Assembly: GCA_033239525.1 (NCBI GenBank)
Contig: BSYO01000024.1
Span: 3,252,128-3,316,127 of the forward strand
From: Nepenthes gracilis
Lineage: Eukaryota > Streptophyta > Magnoliopsida > Caryophyllales > Nepenthaceae
Direction of reading: 5' to 3'
Length of the DNA stretch: 64,000 nucleotides
In this document: positions 12,461 to 23,330 of the stretch, in pieces
How positions within the stretch are numbered: the stretch's first letter is position 1
Layout: each line of letters opens with the position of its first letter
Program-made: the position numbers and the translations under genes
Notes under the pieces: generated by a model
What the model was told of the DNA's origin: nothing
The model's input: only the letters and a program-made list of their open reading frames with translations
Databases searched by the model: none

Positions 12461-13159
12461 TTGGATGAGCTAAGAAAGGTTTCCATTGCCTTATATCCAC
12501 TTGATGAAATCGGTTATCTAAATTAGTTTTTGTAATTGCACTAAATTTAATTCAACATAATACGATAATACATTTAAGATTTTATTTAGGTATACCAAAC
12601 CACTAAATTTTATGCAACAATAATGAGTATGGAATGAGTACTGATTATGAGTTTAAATTACGATGTCAGATCTAGACACGACTCTCCTAGCCCTCGTCTG
12701 ACCCATTATCATTCATACTGACTTTTCGTGTCGTGTTTTTCGGGGTGATTAACCCGGTCGAGAATAGCATGGTAATAGTAAAAAATGGAGTACTTGAATC
12801 CGGGCAATCGTCTCTCCAAATTTGCCAGGGAATGGGACAGACTGTAATTGTGTTGTCTTGCCATCGATGAAAGTCCATCAAGGCAGCTGCTATCAGTGGT
12901 CTTTGCTCGGTTGATCGGCACGCAGCGGAACGCCCCCAAATTTTGGAATGCATTTTTTCTTCCCCAATCTTTTTGCTAATGGAAGGAGGTCGTCCAAACA
13001 AAGAATGATAAATAGAAAGGAAAGAGGAAGAAGACACGCCATTTTACGTGAAACCCTTATGAAAAAGGGAAAACCACGCGGAGTAGAGTTAACAAGAATC
13101 CACTATGTGAAAATAGCAAATTCCAAGACTAAAGATGCACATTCCGTGGCATAAGGAAG

Positions 13160-13900
13160 CAAAAACTCAATTTAATAAACGGAAACACTCTCCATCTTTT
13201 TTACTCTCTTTTTCTTCCTTCTCTTTCTCATTTGGTAGTGCACTCCTCTTTTGTTCCTTCACCTTGGATTTTCCCTCCTTACACTTTCTAGTGCTCCAGC
13301 TACTTTCACTCTCACCGCTCCTTTGACCCACCCGCTGCATGCCCGACATACGGTATATATGGTGGTACCGGAAACTTCAACGATAGGCAAGTTGAGTGTG
13401 GTGAAAAGTCAACCGGCCGCCCGCAACTCCGCGATAGCTTTGTCCACCAACCCCACACGGCACTGCGTGACTGCATTTGCCAGACGGCGTAGCGGCGGAC
13501 ACTGCCACCGCTTTCTTTCGAAGAACTTGTCAAGCAACACCCGGTATCCTGCGTCCAAGTGTTCTTCTTGATGGAAATCCTTGGCCATCTCGTGTGCTCA
13601 TTGGCTATCACAAGAGTCTTAGGTGTTCATTGGTTGATTCCATACTAGTAATACTAAGCAGTAAATTCTTCCTTCCCAAACTTCGGGTGGTTAACCTTCC
13701 ATTGACCGATCCGAGTCAACCTCCATTGGCCGTCCGCATGGCCATCAGGAGAACTTCAGCATCCTCCATCGCCATCCGTCGACCTCACCGGGCGTCCGTT
13801 GGCCGTCATTGACCAACCGCGTTTACGATCCGTTGACCGGATTCAGTGGTTGTCGCCCGGTCAAACTCCATTGACCGTTTTGCCTTCTGGCAAAAGGTTG
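13160..13900. mobile_element. TE-like GC-rich island in GDSL intron
   Basis: A pyrimidine-rich stretch (13195-13330) followed by a GC-rich, gene-poor stretch with several TTGACCG/GTCAACC words (13690-13880). The composition differs sharply from its AT-rich surroundings, and the TTGACC vocabulary recurs in the islands at 15540-16860 and 17880-18880. No ends, target duplication or protein motif were found, so the class is unknown. Small ORFs here are not convincing. Confidence 0.35.
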
Positions 13901-14039
13901 CGTATGTTAACGGCTAATATCTGATGACAAACTAGTTTGTTGAAATCACCCACAAGGGAGTGACCATTTTCCAACAAATACTGTATATTTCCTACAACAA
14001 GTGAATCATCCGTATTAAATAATATGTAGTTTTTTTATT

Positions 14040-14690
14040 TATAGAGTAAGAAGAAGACCAATTCTTTAATTACTCAAATATTTTTTTTTATTAAAGACAC
14101 ATTTCTTAATTATCTACATATATTTATAGATAGTTTTGTCATTTATCGAGTAATAAGAAGATCGGTTCCTTAATTGCTCAAATGCTTCTTTTTTATTAAA
14201 GACAGATTCTTTAATTATTTACTCATACAAAGTAGTTTCGTTATTTGAAAGGTAAAGGGAAGACCTACTTCTTAATTGTTCAAATGCTTCTTTTTTTAAT
14301 CAAAAACCGATTCCTTAACTATATATATATATGATTGGTAGTTTTGCTTTTTATAAGACAAGAAGAAGGCCGGTTTCTAAATTACTCAAATGGTGTTTTA
14401 TGTTAAAAACAAATTCCTTAATTATCCACATATACATAGATGGGTAATTCTGTTTTTTATAGGGTAAAGAAAGGCTATTTCTTAATTGCTCAAATGTTTT
14501 TTTTTTTTTTTCAATCAAAGACCAATTTGTTAATTATCCACGTATACATGATGAGAAATTCTATCTTTATAGGATAAGAAGAAGATTAGTTCCTTAATTA
14601 CTCAGATGCTTCTTATTTATCAATGACCGATTTCACATGTATGTAATGGGTAGTTCTGTCAAATACATGATAAGAAAAAGACAAATTTAA
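14040..14690. repeat. Minisatellite: six copies of a unit of about 105 bp
   Basis: The landmark TTAATT(A/G)CTCAAATG recurs at about 14066, 14170, 14272, 14378, 14482 and 14593 (spacing about 102-111). Between landmarks the same order repeats: poly-T/ATTAAAGAC, TTCCTTAATTAT, ACATATACAT, GGTAGTTCTGT, ATAGG(A/G)TAAGAAGAAG. Copies are diverged and all lie within the GDSL pseudogene intron between the 12722-12975 and 14858-15082 pieces. Confidence 0.8.
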
Positions 14691-15539
14691 TTCATTCCAT
14701 CAAAAAATAGACTCCTGAAATAAATAATTTTTTTAATAAAATATAATTAAATTGTATGAGATTGTAACATTGAATAATTTTAATAAATTACTAAATATGT
14801 ATCGCGTCAAGTGAGATAATGTTAGGCATAATAATTTGAGAATGTTAGATGGTCTACCTCAAGGACTTGTGTCAAGTTGCCAAGCACAGTGACCACGAAT
14901 CGCTTTTGGGATGATTGAGATGCGCTGGGATATGAAGAGTAGAAGCTGAAGTAGTCATTGCCTCCCATGCTGAATAGATAAACAGCCTTCGTTAGTAATC
15001 TTTTGGCCAGTAAATCACTAAACTGCTGCTTTAATGTCTTCACCACTTCCTTGAAGTAGCTCAGCTGCTCTCTTAGGCTTATCTGCATAAAATTTAAAAA
15101 ATAAAATAACAAAGGGCTAAGCACTAATTTAAAATAAATAATTATAAATTCTTCTTTTCTCTTAAAAAAAATGAAGTGGTAGAAACTATTTTACTAGGGG
15201 TTTCATACTTAACTCTTATTTCGTTGTTGAAAAAGAGTAAGATAAATGGTTGTCTTATATATTCTTGTTGAAAAAGGGCTCTTAGCAGGGTTACTGCTAC
15301 CCGAATAAACTATCTTAGCGTCCTTGACAGATGAAATAGATAATTAAACATTTGAATGCAGTTTAGTTAACTTATAAGGTAGATAATTCCCTGTACAAAA
15401 AAAGGCTAAGGTTTGATGTAATATTCGACGATTTAGAAAAAAAAATAGAAATGGTTTTGAAATTTCCAAATCAAAGCGATAAGTGAATTGAAGGAAAAAA
15501 AATTTCAGATCGGGCGGTCGTGCACAGATCCGACGAAAC

Positions 15540-16860
15540 AAATTCGGATTCTCTTTGATGGATTGAACCGGCTCCGTTCACCGAAGATGAATCCCGCACA
15601 CCACTAAAGCGAATAAAGAGGTGGCGTTAACGTTGGAGGTAATCTTGCGAAAATACTCACGCTCAAAGTTCAAGACGGGTCTTCAAAGGGAAGGAAATCA
15701 AAAATAGAGAGAGCAATGGGAGTGGGGAAGAGAATGTCTTGTTCCAGATGTCAGAGAGGCGCTAGGCCTTTCTCGTATCTGAATGGTGGGAAGGCAGAGA
15801 ACGGTTGTAGAGACTCGTTCGTTGCATTGGAGTTTTGACTGTGTTTGAGAGTTTGGCTGTCGGGAACCAGAGCTTGTTTTTCAGAGCACTTAGGGTTTGT
15901 GAGTTAATGCCGACGTCAATGAAAGCATCAATCAAAGCCTGAATGAGAGCATCAATGAGAACCTGCCTTGGATGGTGAATCCAGAGCCTTTTTTATGGCA
16001 AAGATGGCGATCCTCCTCCTTTGGAAGGAGTGATCGTCCCTGTGATCTGCTGCTGGCCTTCCTTTTGGAGGTTGATACTTGTTGCCCAATTGTGGAGGAT
16101 TGTTTCATTCTGAGGCGGCCAACTACTTTCCAAGTTGGTTTCTTTCCTCCCCAGTATGTTATCGTTGGAGTTCCTTGGCTGGCAATGAGTTGGGAAGATC
16201 TGGCGTTTTCCTTCTTTGAAGGGCGCCAATCCTGCTGATATTCCTTTTAAGATCGTAGAATATCCTTGGAGGATCGTGGTTGGCCTTTTTATGATGGTGG
16301 GCCAAGCAGGTCGGGCAGATTCTTGTTGAAAGGCTTCTTGGGCCCAGCGTGGAAAGTGCGGGACAGTCGCGCTCGGGTTGACCGTCTCGCATGCGTGTTG
16401 CCGCCCTTATGAAAGGTGCCCATCGTCCTGACCTCCCGGATGGGCTTTGGGCCCGAGTGAGCGGAGACCCATTATTGTCAGAAGAGCCCTTTTGAGCCCA
16501 ATGTGGTGGCGTAGGCGGTGTGTCTCGAGTTGGCCGTCGGCGCGTGTTCTTGCGCCTCGTGGAGAACGAAGCGAGAGTGGCCGCGATCGGTGATGGGTGG
16601 GGGAGAATGGAATAGGCCCATCAGCATTGCAAAGCCTCTAAGGCCCAATCAAACTGGTCAGCGTTGAGTTGCCGTTTGTAGTAAGTTGGCCGCGAGACGG
16701 TCAACGTTGGCGTTGACCGTCTTGGGCTTTCCAGTTTCTGTGCCCGTCTTTTTACTGGGCCCTCAAAAATATTGATCGACTTTCTTGGGCTTCTGTTGAC
16801 CTTTCTTTAGGCAAACCCATTATTGGTGTACCCATCAGAGCCGGCTCAAGAGATGCAAGG
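15540..16860. mobile_element. TE-like island in GDSL intron (LTR-like, unassigned)
   Basis: GC-rich island with repeated TTGACCGT, GGGCC and CTTGGGC words. It shares vocabulary and order with 17880-18880: an early GATTGAACCGGCT / GATTTGATTCGGCT and CACCACTA, and a late TTGACCGTC then TGGGCC tail. The two may be copies of one element or an LTR pair. The 15972-16238 ORF has no recognisable domain. Confidence 0.35.
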
Positions 16861-17734
16861 GAAAGAGAAGAGGCCTTTTAAGCTACAAGTTCAATTATTT
16901 CACATCACTCGTTAGAAATAGATTATTAGGATAAGGCATAATTAGGAATAAGACCGGGTCAATTGTTCTTTTGTGGCAAAACTAAACCCAAGGAGCCGTA
17001 GCATGAGGGACAAAGCAAAGCAAATTCTCGACAAGCTTTCTCAAAAGAGATTAATTCCAAAGTAAAATTATAAAGAGAATAAAGTAAATACTCAAAATCT
17101 TTCTCAATTTAAAGCTACTGCTTTAATTGAGATTGCAACTTTTTATTCATGAAGTAATGAAAGTGTCTCAAATGCTACTCAAATAATTTTTTAAGTGGGT
17201 AATTTCATTTGTTGGATAATGAAGAATTCCAAGCTTACTTTGCGTGGGATTCAGAACAAAGCATCCAGTGAATGGTTTTTTGTTCCTAAATATACGTATT
17301 GGGTTAAGTCTATGTATATATTATCAGGAATCATACTTATGATTACAGGTTCAATTATAAATGCTTAAGTTGTCATTAGATGTGGAGTTAGGATTTTTTC
17401 AATAGGGTTAATAATTTTGTAGTTATAATAATGTTAAAATTTGACTAATTTGATAAAAATAAGTAAATTACATTGATCAATAAATAAATTTCATAATATT
17501 TATTCGGTTTGGTCAATAAAAAATTTAATGGTAATGCATGCCATGCCTGGGTGAGTTTTGCTGAGCACACCAGCGTCGCCCGATGCAAAATTTGCGCCAT
17601 TGGCAAACCTCCGCTGCCCTGGTTCTAGATATGGTTTCCATATCGGTAAAGCTTGAAAAACTCAGATGCATCCACACCCACAAAAAAAAAAAAAAAAGGA
17701 AACCCTTGCACAAACAAGCAACAATTTGACAATA

Positions 17735-17870
17735 TTAAGTTTTATAGATAAAATATCAGTAATCAGTTACTATCATATTGATATCTATTGATAACTCTAA
17801 AATATTGAGATTGAACTATATATAAATTACTTATATCTAATATTATAATATATAAATTTTGATGCGTATC
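17735..17870. repeat. ATATCG-like repeat remnant
   Basis: Contains GATAAAATATCAGTAATCAG, CATATTGATATC and AAATATTGAG in the order seen in the ARID-intron copies. Degenerate and short, and the last member of the family I recognise in the window. Confidence 0.35.
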
Positions 17871-17879
17871 TAGATCCTA

Positions 17880-18880
17880 CTTCGAACAGATTCAGATTCA
17901 CTTGGTTGATTTGATTCGGCTTTATTTACTGAGTCTGAATATTGTACACCACTACAGAAAATGAGAGGTCAGGTGTCGGCGGGAGGTTGTCCTACCGAAA
18001 ACACTCCGACGCTCAAATTAGTAAAAAGTTTTCGAACTGAGAAAGGTGAACTGATAAGTGCGAGAGGAGAGAATCGATTTGTCGGGAGTGTTGGTCTGTA
18101 GAAGTAGAGATGACCCTGTGGCCCGTTGAGAATGTGAGTTCCAGCTTGCTGCTCACAGAGAGCGAGCGGAGGCTACGTCCCGAAAGCGTGGAAGCTTTGG
18201 AAGACGGTTTTCAGAGCGCCAGAGGGGATCTTGTGATCTGGAGGCCTTTAGTGGGATTTGAAGGTGAACGCTTTACAGAGAGGGAGAAGGAGAGTTTTGC
18301 TTAAGCACTGTAAACGTTTGTAGTTTAGACTGTATCAGGAAGTCCCTCTTCTAAAGTGGAGACTCCGAGCTTATATAGATGGTGGGAGAGCCACCTTCCT
18401 TGGTCGGGGTGGCATGATCTTTGGTTTGGCGATGGCGGCCTTCTCTGAGTTGGTTGGCGTGACTGGAGTGATTTGATGGATCATTTTTCTTCTGAACAGT
18501 GTAACGGATATCCAAATTATCTACTTTCCTTTCATACTCTTGTGACTATTTAAACTCCATCATTGGCGCCAAATCCATTGCTACCTTTTTGGAGAAGATC
18601 AGCTTTTAGGAAAGCATATAATCATAGAAAGGATCGTTGCTTTTCGTGTATGAGATCATCTGTCAAATTGGGCCTGGCCCACATCTGGTTCGCTGTCTTT
18701 TTGGGCCTGCTGTTACAGTACCTCCGATCAACTGAAGCGTTGACCGGCTTGAAAGAGCGCTGTTGGCCGTTTGTTATTCACCGGAAGGTCAATGCTTAAC
18801 GCATTGACCGTCTAACGCGCTTTGGGCCTTTTTGGATTTTGGGCCGCTCTCTTATTGGGCCTGCCAGGTGTGGGAAGTCT
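17880..18880. mobile_element. TE-like island, possible partner of 15540-16860
   Basis: Begins near CACCACTACAGAAAATG, contains CTCCGACGCTCAAATTAG, a GA-rich stretch, a TATATAGAT box-like site (18375) and a tail with TTGACCG and repeated GGGCC. The layout resembles an LTR with promoter. The TTGGCGCC at about 18565 is PBS-like but unsupported by a neighbouring LTR end. No proteins recognised; the 18563-18799 and 18110-18304 ORFs are unexplained. Confidence 0.35.
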
Positions 18881-20072
18881 AATGCAGTCGATCATTATTT
18901 TAATAATTATTATAATAAATATGATTATTTTTTAATTTTATAAATTTTTAGAAATATGTATTTATTGTTAATTGTATAAATATTAATTTCATTTAAAATT
19001 ATTTAGTAATTTTAAGCAAAACAAGAAAGTAAATCATATAAAATTATAGTGTCTAGGATCTAAAAACTTATCATCGCCTCAATTACCTTTTGCATCCAAA
19101 AAGTTTATGATAATGCCAATAAACTTATTATTGTGAAACAAATTACTATACTTATAAAATTTATAAAATTTGGTAAATATAAATCGATTTTTATGGATAA
19201 ACACGATCAAAAAAATAGGTCTCAATTAATTGTTTAGATTGAACAGGTCATGAGAAAAATTGACTTATTTGGTCCAACTTGCTTGAATTAACATTTTTTT
19301 TGTAAATATATTTTTACTTTGAAAAATCTTAGGTATTAAAAAATTATTTTAATATATTATATTTTTATAAAATTAATAACTTACTATGTAAAAATTATAT
19401 ATTTAAATATAAATTTAAATATATTATAATTTAAATATTATATTTTTAAAAAATATTTTACATTTTAGGTGTTTTAAGTAAATATAAAATTTTAAATAAA
19501 ATATTTAAAAAGCAAAAAAAAAAAAATTGATGAACTTACCTAAACAGGCCTAATTTAGATTATGCACTTATATGATTAAGATTTTTTATCTTGATAATTA
19601 GCTTATATTTAGCTCTATCTGGTCTGACTTAATTATTACGAATATTTATCCAAATTTGATCAGTAAATTTATCTTTAATCAGGTCTATAAATTCATATTT
19701 AACATAATTGGAGTTTTATACTTTATTTATTAAGTAATTGTTAATCTTATAAGTCATTATTAGGTAAGAATTAGTGATTAAAATTTAACATTGATTTTAT
19801 TTTTTTATAATAATTTTAGATAGATGAAAAATAATTTGAAATTAAAATTACGTGTTAAAAGGTAGACATTATCATTGAGTCAACTCAATATCTCCTTTTA
19901 TTTTCAAATCTGACTTTTTCTTCATTTCTTTTCACCAGAAATAAGGCCATTGATCTCTTCAAGATTTGGACTTGTTTATTATAAGTTACAATTATTTAGA
20001 CTTATTATTTAAATTTTAAATTTAAACCACTAAAACATTTCAATTAATATAGCGGTACAAATAAATAAAAGG

Positions 20073-20139
<67 letters not shown>

Positions 20140-20670
20140 AGCAGCATTCCCTTATTCAAATTATAATAATAGTATCGCTTTATCAGAATTAACACAGTTG
20201 ATGAAAATAATTTAAAATAAAATGATTTAGTTTATATTTAAAAGTTTCATTGTCATTATTATATTATTTATTGTAAAATAATTTTATAATTTTAATTTAT
20301 GATAATGTCAATAAACTTATTATTATGAAACAAATTGCCGGGGCCTTACCCTCTACTCACACTCAATCCCCCCTCCTTTGTGCACCTACGAATAATTTTT
20401 ATATTCTTTTTTTTATTTAAAAAAAGATTATTAATTTAAGTATCTGAGAAAATATTAAGGAGTGAGCTCCGTCATCCATTAACCACTTATTTTTAATTAT
20501 GGTGTATAGAATTTAAATTTAAAATAATAAAAATTAAACCATTTTTAATTTAATCTGTAAAAAAAAAAAAATTAAGTAATTTTTAAATTTATATAAAATT
20601 CGAATCAAAAAATACACCACTATTTATGTATTTTATTAAATGCAAAATGTGAAATCCTTTTAATCATTGC
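18881..20670. other. AT-rich intergenic DNA upstream of MSL pseudogene
   Basis: Very AT-rich, with no ORF of interest and no recognisable element apart from the AT microsatellite at 20076-20134. A phrase near 19090-19150 (TAATGCCAATAAACTTATTATTGTGAAAC) recurs near 20305-20335, so part of this stretch is an old duplication. Confidence 0.5.
20076..20134. repeat. (AT)n microsatellite
   Basis: About 29 uninterrupted AT dinucleotides. The exact length may be unreliable in the assembly. Confidence 0.95.
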
Positions 20671-20675
20671 CTGCC

Positions 20676-20683
20676 TATAAAAG
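20676..20683 (+). promoter_or_regulatory. Putative TATA box of the MSL locus
   Basis: TATAAAAG lies 75 bp before the ATG at 20751, a good distance for a start site near 20705-20715 and a short leader. AT-rich DNA is upstream and GC-richer coding-like DNA downstream. Whether it is still used is unknown. Confidence 0.5.
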
Positions 20684-21122
20684 CTCCCTTCAATCTACGC
20701 TCGACACGAGAAAAGCTCACATAGACAAACAGAGCATCGGAAACCTCCCAATGGATGAAACCACAGCCTCTGATCTGCACCTTGTCATGCCCAAAGACGC
20801 ACCACCGGCCGCGTCTTCTCTTAACGCCGTCGAGCCTTCTCTTAAGGACGAGTCAGGCGGTACCGGCGCGGCTAATGCTCCGCATGGATTTTGCTTCAGA
20901 CCACGCTTGTTTATTTTTATGCCTTACTTTCTCTGATCATCTCACTGATTCTGCTTATTTGCTGTCTGTACTGGCTGCTCTCAAGCTGATGTTCATCAAA
21001 GACGTCGTCACCAGGACAGGTAGCTGCGAATCTGAAGCTGAAAGACGGTAATAGCAATTTCGATTTCGAATTGCTGAGGAAAAGAGTCGCTGATTTGGTC
21101 AGGAAGGGGTAGCCGCCGCAAA

Positions 21123-21821
21123 GTGGAGGCTGTGCAACCTGCTGCTGTTGCTCCTGTTCATGGTGATCGTCGTATCCGTCCCCGGCAGAAGCGGATCAAA
21201 GTCCTGGGATTGCCTCTCTGGATTTGGATGGTGGTGCCGGCGCTGTATATCGTCAGCTACCGTTATATTAGCTTGCTGGGAGAATGCACCGTGAAGAAAT
21301 TGTCTCTTACGATGATAGAGGATAAGTATGACGTTGTGTATTACCTGGATGGATTGGGACGGAGCGGCTACAATCTTATAGTTTGTGTCGTTATCCTCCT
21401 CGCATGGGAGCTTTACTTTCGGTCCCCCCGCAATGGACTCCGGCGGTACAGAGTCAGCGAGAAGGCCCTCGATATCGGGACTTGGACAGCTGTTTCTCTT
21501 CTTGTCGGCGCGTTTCTGGTGCTGGTCAAGAACGCGTTGATCCTCTCATGGGAATCTCATGCCATATATAGCCGGATCGCCGGCAACATCCGCAAAGTCG
21601 GGTTGCAGCTGTACTTCCTCGGCCTCGCCCATGACTTAAACGTGGATATCTTCTCACCGGATAAAGGGATCCCGAAAAAGGCCGACAATATAACGAATTC
21701 GGATACCGATGAAGAGAATTCGGATACCGATGAAGAGAATTCGGCAACCGAAGAGTTGCCTACTTACCGTAAAAAGCATATGGCTCAGTGTTTCATCAAG
21801 GTAACAAAATTGTGTTCAAGG
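21123..21821 (+). pseudogene. MSL exon 1, membrane-domain part up to the copia insertion
   Basis: The longest open part of MSL exon 1. It has no ATG at its left end, so this frame must be entered from an earlier one. It encodes two or three hydrophobic segments, then an acidic tail with a three-fold 21-bp repeat (21699-21755, residues NSDTDEE, NSDTDEE, NSATEE). The frame runs into the target site CAAGG at 21817-21821. With the insertion removed it continues without a stop into NYDPIPNKIRKRWRKF at 27099. Confidence 0.75.
21817..21821 (+). repeat. Target-site duplication CAAGG, left copy
   Basis: CAAGG directly precedes the TGTTGGGG start of the 5' LTR. The identical CAAGG at 27094-27098 directly follows the ACA end of the 3' LTR. 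A perfect 5-bp duplication is what a retroviral-type integrase leaves. Confidence 0.93.
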
Positions 21822-22473
21822 TGTTGGGGTCACTCCGGTGGCGCTGGTCCATGGACTCCATTGGAATGATGGACGAGGACTTTTGCTTAGTGCGTCATGT
21901 CGATCGAGAAGACTTGGGACGAGGACTCCATCCACGCGTCACGTTGACTTTACATCATTAATGCTCTGTCGGCAATAATAAATGCGGGCATTGGAAGTTG
22001 GTGGCCGCCACAACTTCAAGGCAGTTGCGGGCTGCCCGGGCGTGCGTCACGCGGACGGCTTTGTGGGTGACCTACCACCTGCCACCCCGGCGCTAGGGTG
22101 GCTGGGTAGATTCCTAGGGTAGTGAATAAAATATATTTATTCATGTATATATATATGAGTGCAAGAGGTTGGTGAGTTGTGGTGTGTGCCTTTGTGAGCA
22201 ACCACTTTATGAGTTTTGTGAGAGAAACACCTTAGAGAGAGAAAGTTGTATACTTGTGATTGTTTCACTTTAGTTTGAGCTTGTGTAAGTATGACATATG
22301 TTAATCCTTTATAGTGTATTCTTTCGTGGTTTTCCCTTGTTTAAGGAAGGGTTTTCCACGTTAAAATTCGTGTGTTCCTCTCTCATATTTCTCTCTACCT
22401 CTCGACCGTCCGAGCTTTGCTCTCGTTTCAATCCGCGTATTGTCAGCTCGGCCCATGGCGTTTTGCTCCGACA
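21822..22473 (+). repeat. 5' LTR of copia element
   Basis: Begins TGTTGGGGTCACTC and ends GCTCCGACA. Closely matches 26425-27093, including the block GTGAATAAAATATATTTATTC and the (TA) run ATGTATATATATATGAGTG, which probably holds the promoter/TATA. Slightly shorter than the 3' LTR through small deletions. Confidence 0.92.
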
Positions 22474-22609
22474 AGTGGTATGAGACAAGGTGTTTGCGCG
22501 GTGATCTTTTGCGTGTTATCGAAATGGAGTTGGCGGTAAGATGGTTTGTTTGAATGGTTCAAACTTTGACATGGCGATAAAACGACTTGCTTTTCGTCAA
22601 GTCTATGCA

Positions 22610-23330
22610 TGATCAAGTCTTCTCCTCCAAAAACCGTCTTAAAACGGGACGAGGCACAGGCGTTGGAGCACAAGTGGGTGTGCGGGTTCATCGGCCCGGT
22701 TTGTGGGACGAGCGTGTATAACCATGTTCGTAGAGAGACAAATGCCAAGCTCTTTGGGAGAAGCTCGAGAAGCTCTTTGCCTCCAAATAGTAACAATAAA
22801 ATTTACCATTTGATGCGGTTGGTCCACATCCCAGTACAGGGCGGATCTTGTTTTGCCGACCACTTAAACGAGTTTGAGGATCGTGGGCCGGCTCAACGGT
22901 ATGGGCATTAAGTTCGAGGACGAAGTGCTAGGACTTTGGCTCCTAACAACCCTCCGGACTCATGGGAAACCAAGAGGTCACGATCCGCCAACACGGCTCA
23001 GACAGTGTGGTGACACTTTGGAGATGGTGAAGGGTGTCTTTGAACGAGGAAATACGGCGGCTTTCCCCGGAACGTCTACCTCTCTCGGCCAGAGGTCCTT
23101 GTCACGGAATCAAAGGGAAGAAGCGGGGACGTGGCCCAGTACGAAGACAAAGAGGCGGAGTAAGTCACGTTCGTCTGCAAGACATGGAGTGCCATCATTG
23201 TGGCAAGAAGGGCCACATCAAAGGTTCTGCTACAAATGGAGGCGTGAGAGCATTGGGAAGCGAGCGAGAAGAGACAAGGCGGAAGAGTCCTCGGTCTCTC
23301 GTTGTGATAGGAGTGATCTCCTCTTAACTT
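22610..23330 (+). pseudogene. copia gag remnant with zinc knuckle
   Basis: Degenerate gag. The CCHC zinc knuckle is visible near 23186-23240: CHHCGKKGHIK in one frame and RFCYKWRRE in the next, so a one-base shift splits the knuckle just before its last cysteine. Upstream frames are broken and only partly gag-like. The knuckle normally binds element RNA during packaging; this copy cannot make it intact. Confidence 0.7.

Larger units (their letters stand above)
11637..17655 (-). pseudogene. GDSL esterase/lipase pseudogene, four dispersed pieces
   Basis: Minus-strand pieces in order: 17655-17546 (LPIWKPYLEPGQRRFANG then NFASGDAGVLSKTHPG), 15082-14858 (SLREQLSYFKEVVKTLKQQF, VYLFSMGGNDYFSFY, GNLTQVLE), 12975-12722 (FQNLGAFRCVPINRA, SSMARQHNYSLSHSLANLE, FKYSIFYYYHAILDRVNHP) and 11824-11637 (CGG, IEVCNNPEN, FVWFDGHT, LQLAKLMWKG, GPYNFKQLYDL, stop TAG at 11637-11639). 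These match plant secreted GDSL lipases of the GLIP type, including the GGND block and the C-terminal catalytic block. The exon with the FGDS nucleophile motif was not found. The last piece needs at least two frame changes, and its catalytic DxxH is reduced to D-G-H. The 17546 end lacks a GT donor (GC instead). The introns hold a minisatellite and TE-like DNA. Family assignment is firm; loss of function is inferred from the breaks. Confidence 0.8.

Noticed and set aside
17955..17966. CACTACAGAAAA as the end of a CACTA (En/Spm) DNA transposon
   Set aside because: No matching inverted end or 3-bp target duplication was found nearby. The similar CACCACTAAAG at 15598 is in direct, not inverted, orientation.
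18560..18575. TTGGCGCC as a retrotransposon primer-binding site
   Set aside because: No LTR end (CA) directly before it and no paired LTR. Kept only as a remark under the TE-like island.
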